From assembly GCA_947361615.1 (NCBI GenBank), contig CANAJP010000010.1, positions 1 through 42,021 on the forward strand: a stretch of DNA of 42,021 bases, given 5' to 3'. The notes beneath the pieces are model-generated. The model did not search any database, was not told where the DNA came from, and saw only the letters and a list, made by a program, of their open reading frames with translations. The translations under genes and the position numbers were made by a program. This document shows, in pieces, positions 16,543 to 24,136 of the stretch. Within the stretch, counting starts at the first letter, position 1. The number at the start of each line of letters is the position of its first letter. The DNA comes from an uncultured Candidatus Melainabacteria bacterium (lineage in GTDB: Bacteria; Cyanobacteriota; Vampirovibrionia; Gastranaerophilales; Gastranaerophilaceae).

Positions 16543-17100
16543 CTAGCATCTGTCTAGGTATTCGTTTGTGCGGGTGTCTATTCTAATCATATCACCGTTA
16601 GCAACGAAGAATGGAACGTTAACGACAGCGCCGGTTTCAACTTTAGCAGGTTTAGTACCGCCTTGAGCAGTGTTACCCTTTTCAGCCGGTGGAGTATCAA
16701 CAACTTCAAGCTCAACGTGAGCAGGAAGGTCAACGCCGATAACTCGGTTGTTGTGAAGCAATACTTGAACAATCATGTTTTCTTTCAAGTATTTAATTCC
16801 GTCGCCTACTTGAATTTCTGTTAACGGTAATTGTTCGTATGATTCCATATCCATCATAACGAAGTCAGCGCCTTCTTTGTAAAGGTATTGCATTTCGCGT
16901 CTGTCGAGAGTTGCTTTACCAACTTTTTCACCGGCTCTGAAAGTTTTTTCAAGAACGTTACCGGTTTCAACGTTTTTAAGTTTAGTTCTTACAAACGCTG
17001 CACCTTTACCCGGTTTAACGTGTAAAAATTCTACAACCGACCATAAGCCGTTGTCTAATTCAAGCGTCAAGCCTGTTTTTAAATCGTTTACAGAAATCAT
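16543..17100 (-). CDS. efp: Translation elongation factor P
   Basis: This 185-residue three-domain factor relieves ribosome stalling at polyproline. The loop that enters the peptidyl-transferase centre is HVKPGKGAAFVRTKLKN with a lysine at residue 32. The C-terminus ends GDMIRIDTRTNEYLDRC, the usual EF-P signature. No lysine-modifying epmA/epmB gene is in the window. It is first in the efp-accB-accC group, and its ATG follows aaaaggggaaaaat. Confidence 0.95.
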   Translation of the reverse strand: MISVNDLKTGLTLELDNGLWSVVEFLHVKPGKGAAFVRTKLKNVETGNVLEKTFRAGEKVGKATLDRREMQYLYKEGADFVMMDMESYEQLPLTEIQVGDGIKYLKENMIVQVLLHNNRVIGVDLPAHVELEVVDTPPAEKGNTAQGGTKPAKVETGAVVNVPFFVANGDMIRIDTRTNEYLDRC

Positions 17101-17141
17101 ATTTTTCCCCTTTTTTGATTATAATATCTCTTTTATATCCA

Positions 17142-17169
17142 ATTCTAGCATAAAAATTTGAATTTACAA
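17142..17169 (-). promoter_or_regulatory. Possible promoter of efp-accB-accC
   Basis: On the minus strand TTGTAA (17164-17169) and TAGAAT (17142-17147) are separated by 16 bases, with an extended TGC before the -10. A second TATAAT lies closer to efp at about 17119-17124 without a clear -35. Confidence 0.45.
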
Positions 17170-17185
17170 ACTTTATTAACTTTCC

Positions 17186-17214
17186 TTTACGAAAACGGCT
17201 TTTTTGTGTATTAT
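17186..17214 (+). promoter_or_regulatory. Promoter of rsgA, apparently leaderless
   Basis: TTTACG (17186-17191), a 17-base spacer and TATTAT (17209-17214). The -10 ends 6 bases before the rsgA ATG at 17221, so the transcript would start about at the A of the ATG. There is no ribosome site. Confidence 0.6.
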
Positions 17215-17220
17215 TAAATT

Positions 17221-18213
17221 ATGCAAAACGGGCAAGTTTACAAGATTCATTCGGATTTCTACTATGTGACCTCAGGAGAGGAACATTTTGAATGTAAAGT
17301 TCGTGAAGTTTTGAAAAAGCAGCAGGAAAAAATTCTTGTTGGGGATTTGGTAGAGTTTGAAAACGGATTTATTAACAGAATTTGTGAGCGCAAGTCATAT
17401 ATTCCAAGGCCAAGTGTGGCTAATGTTGACCAGATTGTTGTTGTTTCGGCTCTGAAATCGCCTGATTTGGATTTTAATCAGCTTGACAGATATATTGCCT
17501 TTGCAAAATATTACGGACTTGAGGTTAAACTTTGTTTTAATAAAGAGGATTTGGATATTGAGGACGGACTTCTTGAACTTATTAAATCTATCTATGAGCC
17601 GCTGGGGTTTCAGATTTTTTTCACCTCTGCCAAAGAGCATTGGGGAGTAAAGGTTTTTGAGAAGGTTCTAGAGGGTAAAACTAGCGTTCTGTGCGGAAGT
17701 TCCGGTGTTGGAAAATCAAGTTTGATTAACGCTATTAATCCTGAGTTTCATCTGAAAACCAGAGATGTTAGTGAGAAAACAGGCCGTGGTACGCACACAA
17801 CTCGCCATTGCGAGATTATGAAAATAAATTCTAATACAAAAATTATCGACACTCCCGGCTTTAGCAACTTAAAATTTGATTTTATTCTTCCAACGGATGT
17901 AGATTTGCTTTTTGATGAAATTGCGGTTTACAAGGGGCAATGTAAATTTGCAGATTGTCTGCACCATTTAGAAAGCGGCTGTGCGGTGCTTGATAATATG
18001 GATAAAATTCCGTATTCAAGATATACAAGTTACCTTGCATTTATTGAGGAAGCCAGAGAGTACAAAGAAAAAGTTAAGTATGAGGGCAGAAAAGTCGAAA
18101 CTGCCAAAAAGAAAATTAATAATAAAACAGCGGTAAAAATTAGTGAACGTAAACGTCAGTCTGCCCGAAATACTTTAAAACAAAATATTTATAAGGATGT
18201 AGAGCATGAATAA
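17221..18213 (+). CDS. rsgA: Ribosome small subunit GTPase RsgA
   Basis: This 330-residue circularly permuted GTPase acts in late 30S subunit maturation. The order is an N-terminal OB-fold (residues 1-70), the G4 motif FNKED near residue 102, G1 GSSGVGKSS near 160, a G2 region with KTGRGTHTTRH near 188, G3 DTPGF near 213, and a C-terminal zinc knuckle CKFADCLHHLESGC near 238-253. A basic tail after residue 290 (KKKINNKTAVK) probably contacts rRNA. It overlaps ispA by 8 bases. Confidence 0.93.
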   Translation: MQNGQVYKIHSDFYYVTSGEEHFECKVREVLKKQQEKILVGDLVEFENGFINRICERKSYIPRPSVANVDQIVVVSALKSPDLDFNQLDRYIAFAKYYGLEVKLCFNKEDLDIEDGLLELIKSIYEPLGFQIFFTSAKEHWGVKVFEKVLEGKTSVLCGSSGVGKSSLINAINPEFHLKTRDVSEKTGRGTHTTRHCEIMKINSNTKIIDTPGFSNLKFDFILPTDVDLLFDEIAVYKGQCKFADCLHHLESGCAVLDNMDKIPYSRYTSYLAFIEEAREYKEKVKYEGRKVETAKKKINNKTAVKISERKRQSARNTLKQNIYKDVEHE

Positions 18214-19069
18214 TTTAATAAAACTTGTTGATGAGAGTTTAGAAAAGTTTTTACCCGTTGAATATCCTGAAAACCTCTTTAAATCAATGCGTTATACGGT
18301 TCTTCTTGAGGGAAAAAGGTTAAGACCCGTTTTGTGCCTTGAGTTTTGCCGTGCGCTTGGCGGAAAACTTGAAGATGCGCTCCCGACTGCTTGCGCAATA
18401 GAAATGCTTCATGCCCAAACGCTTATTCACGATGATTTGCCGTGTATGGATAACGATGATTTCAGGCGTGGAAAGCCCTCTAATCATAAGGTTTTTGGTG
18501 AAGCAACGGCGGTTTTGGCAGGTGACGCCTTGATATCTTGGGCGCCGCAGGTGATTTTAAGAAACTCAAAAAATCTTCCGGCTGATGTACTTTTACAGGT
18601 TCTGGACGATTTCTTTACGGCAGCCGGTGCGCGCGGGGTTATCGCAGGGCAAGTGGTTGATATTGAATCCGAAGGCCACCCTGAAAACCACAGCGTTGAA
18701 AAGCTTAATTTTATTCATGACCACAAAACTGCTGATTTGTTCAGGCTTGCCATTGTTTCAGGGGCAAGAATTGCGGGGTCGTCCTGTGAACAGCTTGCAG
18801 AAGCGCGAGAATTTGCTAAAAACTTTGGATTAGCGTTCCAAATAGCTGACGATATCCTTGATGTTGTATCTGATTTTGAAACTATGGGCAAAACGCTTGG
18901 CAAAGATGAAAATTCCGGAAAACTTACTTATGTTTCTATGTATGGTCTGGATAATGCGAAATGTAAACTTACTTGCCTTTTAGATGAATGTAATGTTATA
19001 ATCGACAAATACAATTCCGTAATTCTTAGAGAGATAGTAAAAGGGATTAGAAAGCGAACAGGAGTATAG
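18206..19069 (+). CDS. ispA: Farnesyl/geranyl diphosphate synthase
   Basis: This 287-residue trans-prenyltransferase condenses isopentenyl diphosphate with allylic diphosphates. The first aspartate-rich motif is HDDLPCMDNDDFRRGKPSNH near residue 73 and the second is FQIADDILDV near 210; GKRLRPVLCLE lies near 36. The DDxxxxD spacing and length fit bacterial type farnesyl diphosphate synthase. The product could serve undecaprenyl and quinone synthesis. It overlaps rsgA by 8 bases and abuts the next gene. Confidence 0.9.
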   Translation: MNNLIKLVDESLEKFLPVEYPENLFKSMRYTVLLEGKRLRPVLCLEFCRALGGKLEDALPTACAIEMLHAQTLIHDDLPCMDNDDFRRGKPSNHKVFGEATAVLAGDALISWAPQVILRNSKNLPADVLLQVLDDFFTAAGARGVIAGQVVDIESEGHPENHSVEKLNFIHDHKTADLFRLAIVSGARIAGSSCEQLAEAREFAKNFGLAFQIADDILDVVSDFETMGKTLGKDENSGKLTYVSMYGLDNAKCKLTCLLDECNVIIDKYNSVILREIVKGIRKRTGV

Positions 19070-19534
19070 ATGTTTATTGAATTTATGAGAAATAACGGCC
19101 TAGAGGTTCTATTTTTAGGACTAACAGCCGCATTCTGCGCACAGGTCTTGAAGTTATTTACTTTTGCTTTTGTTGATAAAAAGTTTAATTTTAAAATTTT
19201 TACAACAACAGGTGGTATGCCAAGCGCACACTCAGCTGGTGTAATGGCTGTAACAACAACTGTAGGGTTAATCGATGGTTTTACATCAACAATCTTTGCA
19301 GTATCAAGCGCTTTTGCACTTGTTACAATGTATGATGCGGCAGGGTTAAGACGTGCAGCGGGTAAAACTGCGGCATGCTTAAACAGAATGATGGATGATT
19401 TTTATAACCATGATGTGCAGGCAATAGGCGGCAAACTTAAAGAACTTTTAGGCCACACGCCGTTTGAGGTTTTTGTTGGCGCGGCACTTGGTATTGTTTA
19501 TTCGTTCGTAATGCATACATATTTATTTAACTAA
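19070..19534 (+). CDS. Divergent PAP2-family (DUF212) membrane protein
   Basis: This 154-residue protein has about four hydrophobic helices and the divergent PAP2 phosphatase signature GGMPSAHSAGVMAVTTTVG near residue 45, then FALVTMYDAAGLRRAAGKTA near 82 and HTPFEVFVGAALG near 130. DUF212 proteins are related to lipid phosphate phosphatases. Its location directly after ispA with no gap suggests handling of a prenyl or lipid phosphate, an inference from context. Confidence 0.85.
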   Translation: MFIEFMRNNGLEVLFLGLTAAFCAQVLKLFTFAFVDKKFNFKIFTTTGGMPSAHSAGVMAVTTTVGLIDGFTSTIFAVSSAFALVTMYDAAGLRRAAGKTAACLNRMMDDFYNHDVQAIGGKLKELLGHTPFEVFVGAALGIVYSFVMHTYLFN

Positions 19535-19568
19535 AAATAAGGATGCCGCTCAGCGGCATCCTTATTTT
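19534..19568 (+). terminator. Terminator after the rsgA-ispA-PAP2 group
   Basis: A long stem, aaaataaggatgccgct and its complement with a tiny loop, is followed by a T-rich tail. It separates this operon from pilin-like gene 2. Confidence 0.85.
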
Positions 19569-19583
19569 AAATCTGCGCTATCG

Positions 19584-19625
19584 GTCTTGACTAGTCTTGA
19601 CTAAATATAAAACATGATTTAAACT
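19584..19625 (+). promoter_or_regulatory. Promoter of pilin-like gene 2 with duplicated -35
   Basis: The 10-mer gtcttgacta occurs twice in tandem (19584-19593 and 19594-19603). The second TTGACT (19597-19602) is 17 bases from TAAACT (19620-19625). The rest of the leader (aagaaaggatg) matches genes 1 and 3. The duplication would give a spare, poorly spaced -35. Confidence 0.6.
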
Positions 19626-19675
19626 GACTATATAAGAAAGGATGTAAACTATGAAAAACAAAGTTGTAAACATGT

Positions 19676-20812
19676 ATGCAGGGGGGGGGGGGGAGCCCTG
19701 AGCAGAGCCAGGAAGTAGTTTCAGACTATGAAATAGTCAGAAACTACGAGCAGTCGAGCGCGCGACGCGGCAAACCGCGCTTTGGCGCGCAAGCGCGAGC
19801 GTTGGCGTTTAACGCGAAGGGCGGAGAGCCGGCTGAGCAGGCCTTCACTATGGCCGAAATCCTGTTATCTCTCACAATCATCGGTGTGGTCGCAGCGATA
19901 ACGTTACCGTCGCTTACTGGTAACATTAACGAGCGGACTTGGAACACCCAGCGCAAAGCGCTTTATGCAAGGTTCTCGCAAGCAATATCGTTAATGCCGG
20001 CATTGAATGGTTATGGTACCTTGACCGAGGGCAATTCATCAACGGCTGCAGAAGATACAGCTGCTGAAACATTTCTTGCTGATGGGCTTTCAAAAGTTTT
20101 AAAGATAAACAATATTTGCGCCAGCGATCATTTAGATGACTGTGGAATACCTCAAAAAATGACTGATTTCAGAGGTAACCTAATTTCTTCTTTTCCTACC
20201 ACATTAGCTGATTATAACAGTCAATTTAGTGGTACCACAATCGATGCTAAAAGCAATGTTTTTACTTATCACCAGACAAATACGAAAGCCGCAGCTTTTG
20301 AAACCGCAAATGGTGAAAGTATTGTAGTATTTTACAACCCGAATTGTCGTGGAAATACGGAAACTCAAGAATATCATTGGTCACAACCTTATATGTGTGC
20401 CAATTTTGTATATGATTTAAACGGAGCAAAGGGGCCTAATACAGTTGGGAAAGATATTGGCTTTATAACTGCATTATATCCATCAGATCCTGTAGTTGTC
20501 GCGCCTGTGTTGATGAGTGGTAAAGGCATATCTTCCGGAAATAAAAATCAGATAGAAGCCGGGGCATATTGCAACTCTCTTGATAATCAATTGCGTCTAC
20601 CAAATATAGATGAAGCCTCTTCAATGTTTTATAACAGATTGTTAGTCGGATATGCCACAGAAAATGCTGCGTTTTGGTCTTCTACAGTTTTATCAAAAAA
20701 TGGTGGTATGTATGCTTGGCGGCAATCATTTCTTACTGGTTCACGAAATCCTTTACTAAGAACCAGTACGACCGGTGATGGATTTAATCAAATATTTTGT
20801 ATCGCGCGGTAA
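19676..20812 (+). CDS. Phase-variable pilin-like protein 2, out of frame from the conserved ATG
   Basis: By comparison with genes 1 and 3 the real start is the ATG at 19651 (after aagaaaggatgtaaact), giving MKNKVVNMYA. With 13 G that frame hits TGA at 19699-19701 after 16 codons. The intact frame here begins at an internal ATG at 19676 that has no ribosome site; 12 G would join 19651 to it. The product has AFTMAEILLSLTIIGVVAA, NERTWNTQRKALYARFSQ, KINNICASDHLDDCG, KAAAFETANGESI and CANFVYDLNGAKGPNT. The C-terminus diverges (LRLPNIDEASSMFYN, FWSSTV, ending QIFCIAR) in DUF1566-like style. The leader has a hairpin and GC-rich palindromes unrelated to those in genes 1 and 3. Confidence 0.8.
   Translation: MQGGGGSPEQSQEVVSDYEIVRNYEQSSARRGKPRFGAQARALAFNAKGGEPAEQAFTMAEILLSLTIIGVVAAITLPSLTGNINERTWNTQRKALYARFSQAISLMPALNGYGTLTEGNSSTAAEDTAAETFLADGLSKVLKINNICASDHLDDCGIPQKMTDFRGNLISSFPTTLADYNSQFSGTTIDAKSNVFTYHQTNTKAAAFETANGESIVVFYNPNCRGNTETQEYHWSQPYMCANFVYDLNGAKGPNTVGKDIGFITALYPSDPVVVAPVLMSGKGISSGNKNQIEAGAYCNSLDNQLRLPNIDEASSMFYNRLLVGYATENAAFWSSTVLSKNGGMYAWRQSFLTGSRNPLLRTSTTGDGFNQIFCIAR
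19681..19693 (+). repeat. 13-base G tract, probable phase-variation switch, out of frame
   Basis: Thirteen G follow the tenth codon (GCA) of the conserved ATG at 19651. At this length translation stops at 19699-19701; 12 G would open the full reading frame. Confidence 0.8.
19715..19747. repeat. Hairpin repeat in pilin-like gene 2 leader
   Basis: Arms of 15 bases (19715-19729 and 19733-19747) match at 14 positions around a 3-base loop. Downstream to about 19830 are further GC-rich palindromes (gcggcaaaccgc, gcgcgcaagcgcg). This is a different repeat family from that in genes 1 and 3, at the equivalent place. Confidence 0.6.
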
Positions 20813-20837
20813 AAAAGGAGCCATACGGCTCCTTTTT
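20811..20837. terminator. Bidirectional terminator, pilin-like gene 2 / isochorismatase
   Basis: aaaaaaggagcc-atac-ggctccttttt lies between two convergent stops, with A and T runs on each side. Confidence 0.8.
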
Positions 20838-21372
20838 ATTTGATTAATGCTTGGATTGGTTTGAAGTTCGGATTACGTGAGGTTCGAAGCAATTCAAAAA
20901 GAACTATTTCAAGACAGGTTATTTTTGCACCGTTTTGTTTCATTGCGTCAATTCCAGCCTTAAATTCAGCCTTATTACGGCTTGCACAGGCGTCTTTTAC
21001 AACGTAAACTTCATAGCCTGCCTCAATTAATTCTGCGACTGTCTGGTGTACGCAAATGTGAGTTTCTATTCCGCCAATGATGATTTGTTTCTTGCCGCTG
21101 GCTTCTATTGCTGTCTTAAATTCTTCCTGTTGCATAGCTGAAAAAGCTGTTTTTTCTATAACAGACGCTTCCGAAATGTCAATATTGGCAACGGTTTTGC
21201 CCAGTCCTTGAGGGTATTGTTCTGTAATAATTGTTGGTATCTTCAGGATACCGGCTGCGGTGATTAATTTTTCCATTTTTACAGCACAGTCAGGCTTTTC
21301 TAGCATGCCCACAAGTCTTTCCTGAAAATCTATTGCCACAAGCAGGCAGTTGTCTACGTTTAATAAACTCAT
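20836..21372 (-). CDS. Isochorismatase-family cysteine hydrolase
   Basis: This 178-residue protein has the family fold and catalytic triad pattern: Asp in LLVAIDFQERLVG near residue 15, Lys in VIEKTAFSA near 92 or nearby, and Cys in IIGGIETHICVHQTVAELI near 115. TEQYPQGLGKTV near 62 is typical of the YcaC-like and hydrolase subgroup. The natural substrate cannot be told from sequence. Its start overlaps the upstream stop by one base, making it the last gene of the tkt-ftsE-ftsX operon. Confidence 0.87.
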   Translation of the reverse strand: MSLLNVDNCLLVAIDFQERLVGMLEKPDCAVKMEKLITAAGILKIPTIITEQYPQGLGKTVANIDISEASVIEKTAFSAMQQEEFKTAIEASGKKQIIIGGIETHICVHQTVAELIEAGYEVYVVKDACASRNKAEFKAGIDAMKQNGAKITCLEIVLFELLRTSRNPNFKPIQALIK

Positions 21373-22547
21373 TATTTGGCTCCTATATTAATAAATCTTT
21401 CTAAAAGATCACACAGTCCTCTTATATTTAATTTTGAAAACGGAAGTTCAAAAGTTTCATTCTCCGGTGCGTCAAGTCCGCTGTACTGCATTTTTATCCC
21501 GACTTTTGCGCTATTTTTATAGACAATCTGAAATGAATTCGTCCGGTCAAAATTTATCAAAAGAAATTCTGCTCTGTTTTTATCTGTGTAATATTTTATT
21601 TTCGTGTTTTGAAAATTCTTTTCATATTTTTGTTTGGTTCTGTAAAACGCCGGTTCTATAACGTTTTCACTTTTATTATTATAAATATTTTGGAAAAGTT
21701 TGAAATTTCTGCTTTCTGTCTTTTCATCGTTTAACCAATCGGATTCAGTTTCTTCGAGTTCGTTTTTTTCATCAAGTAAAAGCGGCAGTTTGTTTTCTTC
21801 TTGTTGTATTTCCAAACGCTTAATTTTTGATTGAAGTTCTTTGGCCGATTCTTCGTTATATTTGAATAAAATTCCTTTTATATCGGCGCCGAGTCTTTTG
21901 TTAAGTTTTTCAAATACTCTTTCACCATTTTTTAACTCAGTATCAGGTAAAATTAACAGGTATTTAAAATCGTCATAGTTAATAATAAAATCAGATGCGC
22001 GAAGCAGTGTTTGAAGCCGATGTTCTATATCAGTGTTATCTTCTATTCTTATGGCTAAAACTGTCGCATTAAGAATTTCTGCATAAAAATTTGCGTTTAC
22101 AACTTCGTTTATATGAGTGTAGATATCAGAATTCTGTTTCATAACACCTTTGTCGCGAAGTTGCTTTTTGTAACGCTCAATTGTTTTTGCATATTTTAAT
22201 GTTTTCTTAGCGTTGATAATTTTTATCAGAAGTTCAAAATTTGTGACGGATGTCGGACAAAAATCGGTTGCGCCTGTATCGTAAGCGTTCAATAATGATT
22301 TTGAATCCATTTCATCTGATATTAAGATTAAAGCGTTATTTGGCTTTTTGAGGTTTGATATAGCTGTCAGGGTTATATCATCAATTTTATCAGTGTGAAA
22401 CAATATAATGTCACAAGTCGAAGAGCGTTTGTACATTTCTGCAGTATTGCATTTTACTACAGAATCATTTTCGCGAAGTAAAACTAATTTGGCCTCTAGC
22501 GAGGTTAAAACTTCTGCTTTTTCTGATATTATTACAATTTTACTCAT
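21372..22547 (-). CDS. Receiver-like regulatory protein, family not recognised
   Basis: This 391-residue protein starts with a response-regulator-like fold (residues 1-115): KIVIISEKAEV, DIILFHTDKI at the phospho-acceptor position, ALILISDEMDSKSLL, and DTGATDFCPTSVTNFELLIKI resembling the output-face helix. A middle region (about 130-240) recalls a degenerate GGDEF domain without the signature. A charged segment (about 240-285) follows, and a C-terminal beta-rich domain ends the protein. The ancestral lysine near strand 5 seems absent, so phosphorylation is uncertain. It lies between ftsX and an isochorismatase gene with gaps under 10 bases. Confidence 0.7.
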   Translation of the reverse strand: MSKIVIISEKAEVLTSLEAKLVLLRENDSVVKCNTAEMYKRSSTCDIILFHTDKIDDITLTAISNLKKPNNALILISDEMDSKSLLNAYDTGATDFCPTSVTNFELLIKIINAKKTLKYAKTIERYKKQLRDKGVMKQNSDIYTHINEVVNANFYAEILNATVLAIRIEDNTDIEHRLQTLLRASDFIINYDDFKYLLILPDTELKNGERVFEKLNKRLGADIKGILFKYNEESAKELQSKIKRLEIQQEENKLPLLLDEKNELEETESDWLNDEKTESRNFKLFQNIYNNKSENVIEPAFYRTKQKYEKNFQNTKIKYYTDKNRAEFLLINFDRTNSFQIVYKNSAKVGIKMQYSGLDAPENETFELPFSKLNIRGLCDLLERFINIGAK

Positions 22548-22553
22548 GGAATT

Positions 22554-23465
22554 TTATACCTGAAGATGTTTTTTGATACAAATAAAACTTCCGCCTGCAC
22601 CAAATACAATACCAACGAGGAAAACTGTTAATATAACAAGGTTCAGGGCATAGTCTGCGCTAGGTACAAAGAAGAAATTATGGACAGTCATAAGGTGTTT
22701 ATGAACCATATAAACAGGTATAATTGAGATTAAAGCTCCCATAAAGCCGTAGTATGCACCTTGAAGCAGCAACGGAAATCTTATATACCAGTTACTTACG
22801 CCCATTAGTCGCATAATTTCGATTTCATCTTTGCGTGATTGGATTACGAGTAAAATTGTGTTGTTGATAATCGTAATCGTTAAAATTCCAATAATAGCAA
22901 CGACAAAAAACATTAAGTGGGAAAGAATATTGTTTGCTGTACTGATTTTTTCTGCTAAATCTTTTGCATAATTTACATCTTCAACGTATGAAAGTTTTTT
23001 TACCGAATCACATACAGCTTCGACGTTTGCTGGTTTATCAATTCTGACGTGAAGCGTGTCAGGAAGCGGGTTTGTGATATCCGGTAAATCAAGTTCTTTT
23101 TTTAATGATGTCCATGAAACCTGTTTTGGAATAAGTGTTATTTTAGTTACATGGTCAATTTCTTCGATTTGTTTTGTTGCGTAATCGATGTTAGAATCGT
23201 TTTTAAGATAAACAGAAACCTCAAGAACTTTGCCGAGTTCTTTTGCAAAAGAAGAAATAGACAATGTTGAGCGGAAAAATACGCCGAAAATCGTTAAAAT
23301 TGCTGTCATTGTCGTGATAATTACGATATTAACAAGAAGCCCTGTTCCTTTAAGGTCGTTAATTGCTTCTTTTACGAGTCTGTATAAAATTCTGACTTCG
23401 CACATTTTATCGCTTGAAACATGTTTTTTAGCGGTGTGTCTTATTCTCATTTTACTATTGTTCAT
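22554..23465 (-). CDS. ftsX: Cell division protein FtsX
   Basis: This 303-residue membrane partner of FtsE controls cell-wall hydrolases during division. It has an N-terminal cytoplasmic segment, a first hydrophobic helix near residues 42-66, a periplasmic loop with LEVSVYLKNDSNIDYA near 80, then three more helices (MFFVVAIIGILTITIINNTIL near 190, and two beyond 230). DEIEIMRLMGVSNWYIRFPLL near 215 is the typical FtsX loop. It overlaps ftsE by 11 bases. Met6 is an alternative start. Confidence 0.9.
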   Translation of the reverse strand: MNNSKMRIRHTAKKHVSSDKMCEVRILYRLVKEAINDLKGTGLLVNIVIITTMTAILTIFGVFFRSTLSISSFAKELGKVLEVSVYLKNDSNIDYATKQIEEIDHVTKITLIPKQVSWTSLKKELDLPDITNPLPDTLHVRIDKPANVEAVCDSVKKLSYVEDVNYAKDLAEKISTANNILSHLMFFVVAIIGILTITIINNTILLVIQSRKDEIEIMRLMGVSNWYIRFPLLLQGAYYGFMGALISIIPVYMVHKHLMTVHNFFFVPSADYALNLVILTVFLVGIVFGAGGSFICIKKHLQV

Positions 23466-24135
23466 AGGTACCTGCTTGTTTATCTCTTATAATTTCACCG
23501 AAACCGAGTGTAATAACGCGTTTTCTCATATAGTTAACCATTACTTCGTCGTGAGTTGAAACGATAACGGTAATACCTCTCTGGTTAATTTGATCAAGAA
23601 TTTGCATAATTTCCATTGAGTTTGTCGGGTCGAGGTTTCCTGTCGGTTCGTCCGCAATGAGTAATCTAGGACCGCTTACGAGTGCTCTTGCAATCCCGAC
23701 TCTTTGCTGTTCACCGCCTGAAAGTTCACCGGGGTAAGCAGTTAACTTATCACTCAATCCTACAACGCTTAACGCACTGGTAACACGGGAGCGAATTTCT
23801 TTTGTGCTAATTCCGAGTGTTCTGATAACGTATGCAACATTGTCATATACGGTTTTGTTTTGCAAAAGTTTATAGTCCTGAAAAACGATGCCCATCTGTC
23901 TTCTTAAAATTGGAACTTCGTCGTTTTTTAATTGTCCGATATCTTTGCCACAGATTGTTACAAAGCCTGATGTCGGAACTTCTTCGTGATAAAGAAGTTT
24001 CATCAATGTTGATTTGCCTGCTCCTGAAGCGCCTACGACAAAAACAAATTCACCCGGAGCAATATCAAGATTAATATTATTTAGGGCGTATTTGCCGTTT
24101 TTATATTTTTTCGTTACGTTTCTGAATTGAATCAT
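23455..24135 (-). CDS. ftsE: Cell division ATP-binding protein FtsE
   Basis: This 226-residue ABC ATPase couples with FtsX. The Walker A is VGASGAGKSTLMK near residue 34, the Q-loop region is MGIVFQDYKLLQNKTVYDNVA near 85, the signature is ELSGGEQQRVGIARALV near 137 and the Walker B is LLIADEPTGNLDP near 160. DYKLL and TVYDNVA are typical of FtsE. The start lies one base after the transketolase stop. Confidence 0.93.
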   Translation of the reverse strand: MIQFRNVTKKYKNGKYALNNINLDIAPGEFVFVVGASGAGKSTLMKLLYHEEVPTSGFVTICGKDIGQLKNDEVPILRRQMGIVFQDYKLLQNKTVYDNVAYVIRTLGISTKEIRSRVTSALSVVGLSDKLTAYPGELSGGEQQRVGIARALVSGPRLLIADEPTGNLDPTNSMEIMQILDQINQRGITVIVSTHDEVMVNYMRKRVITLGFGEIIRDKQAGTYEQ

Positions 24136-24136
24136 G

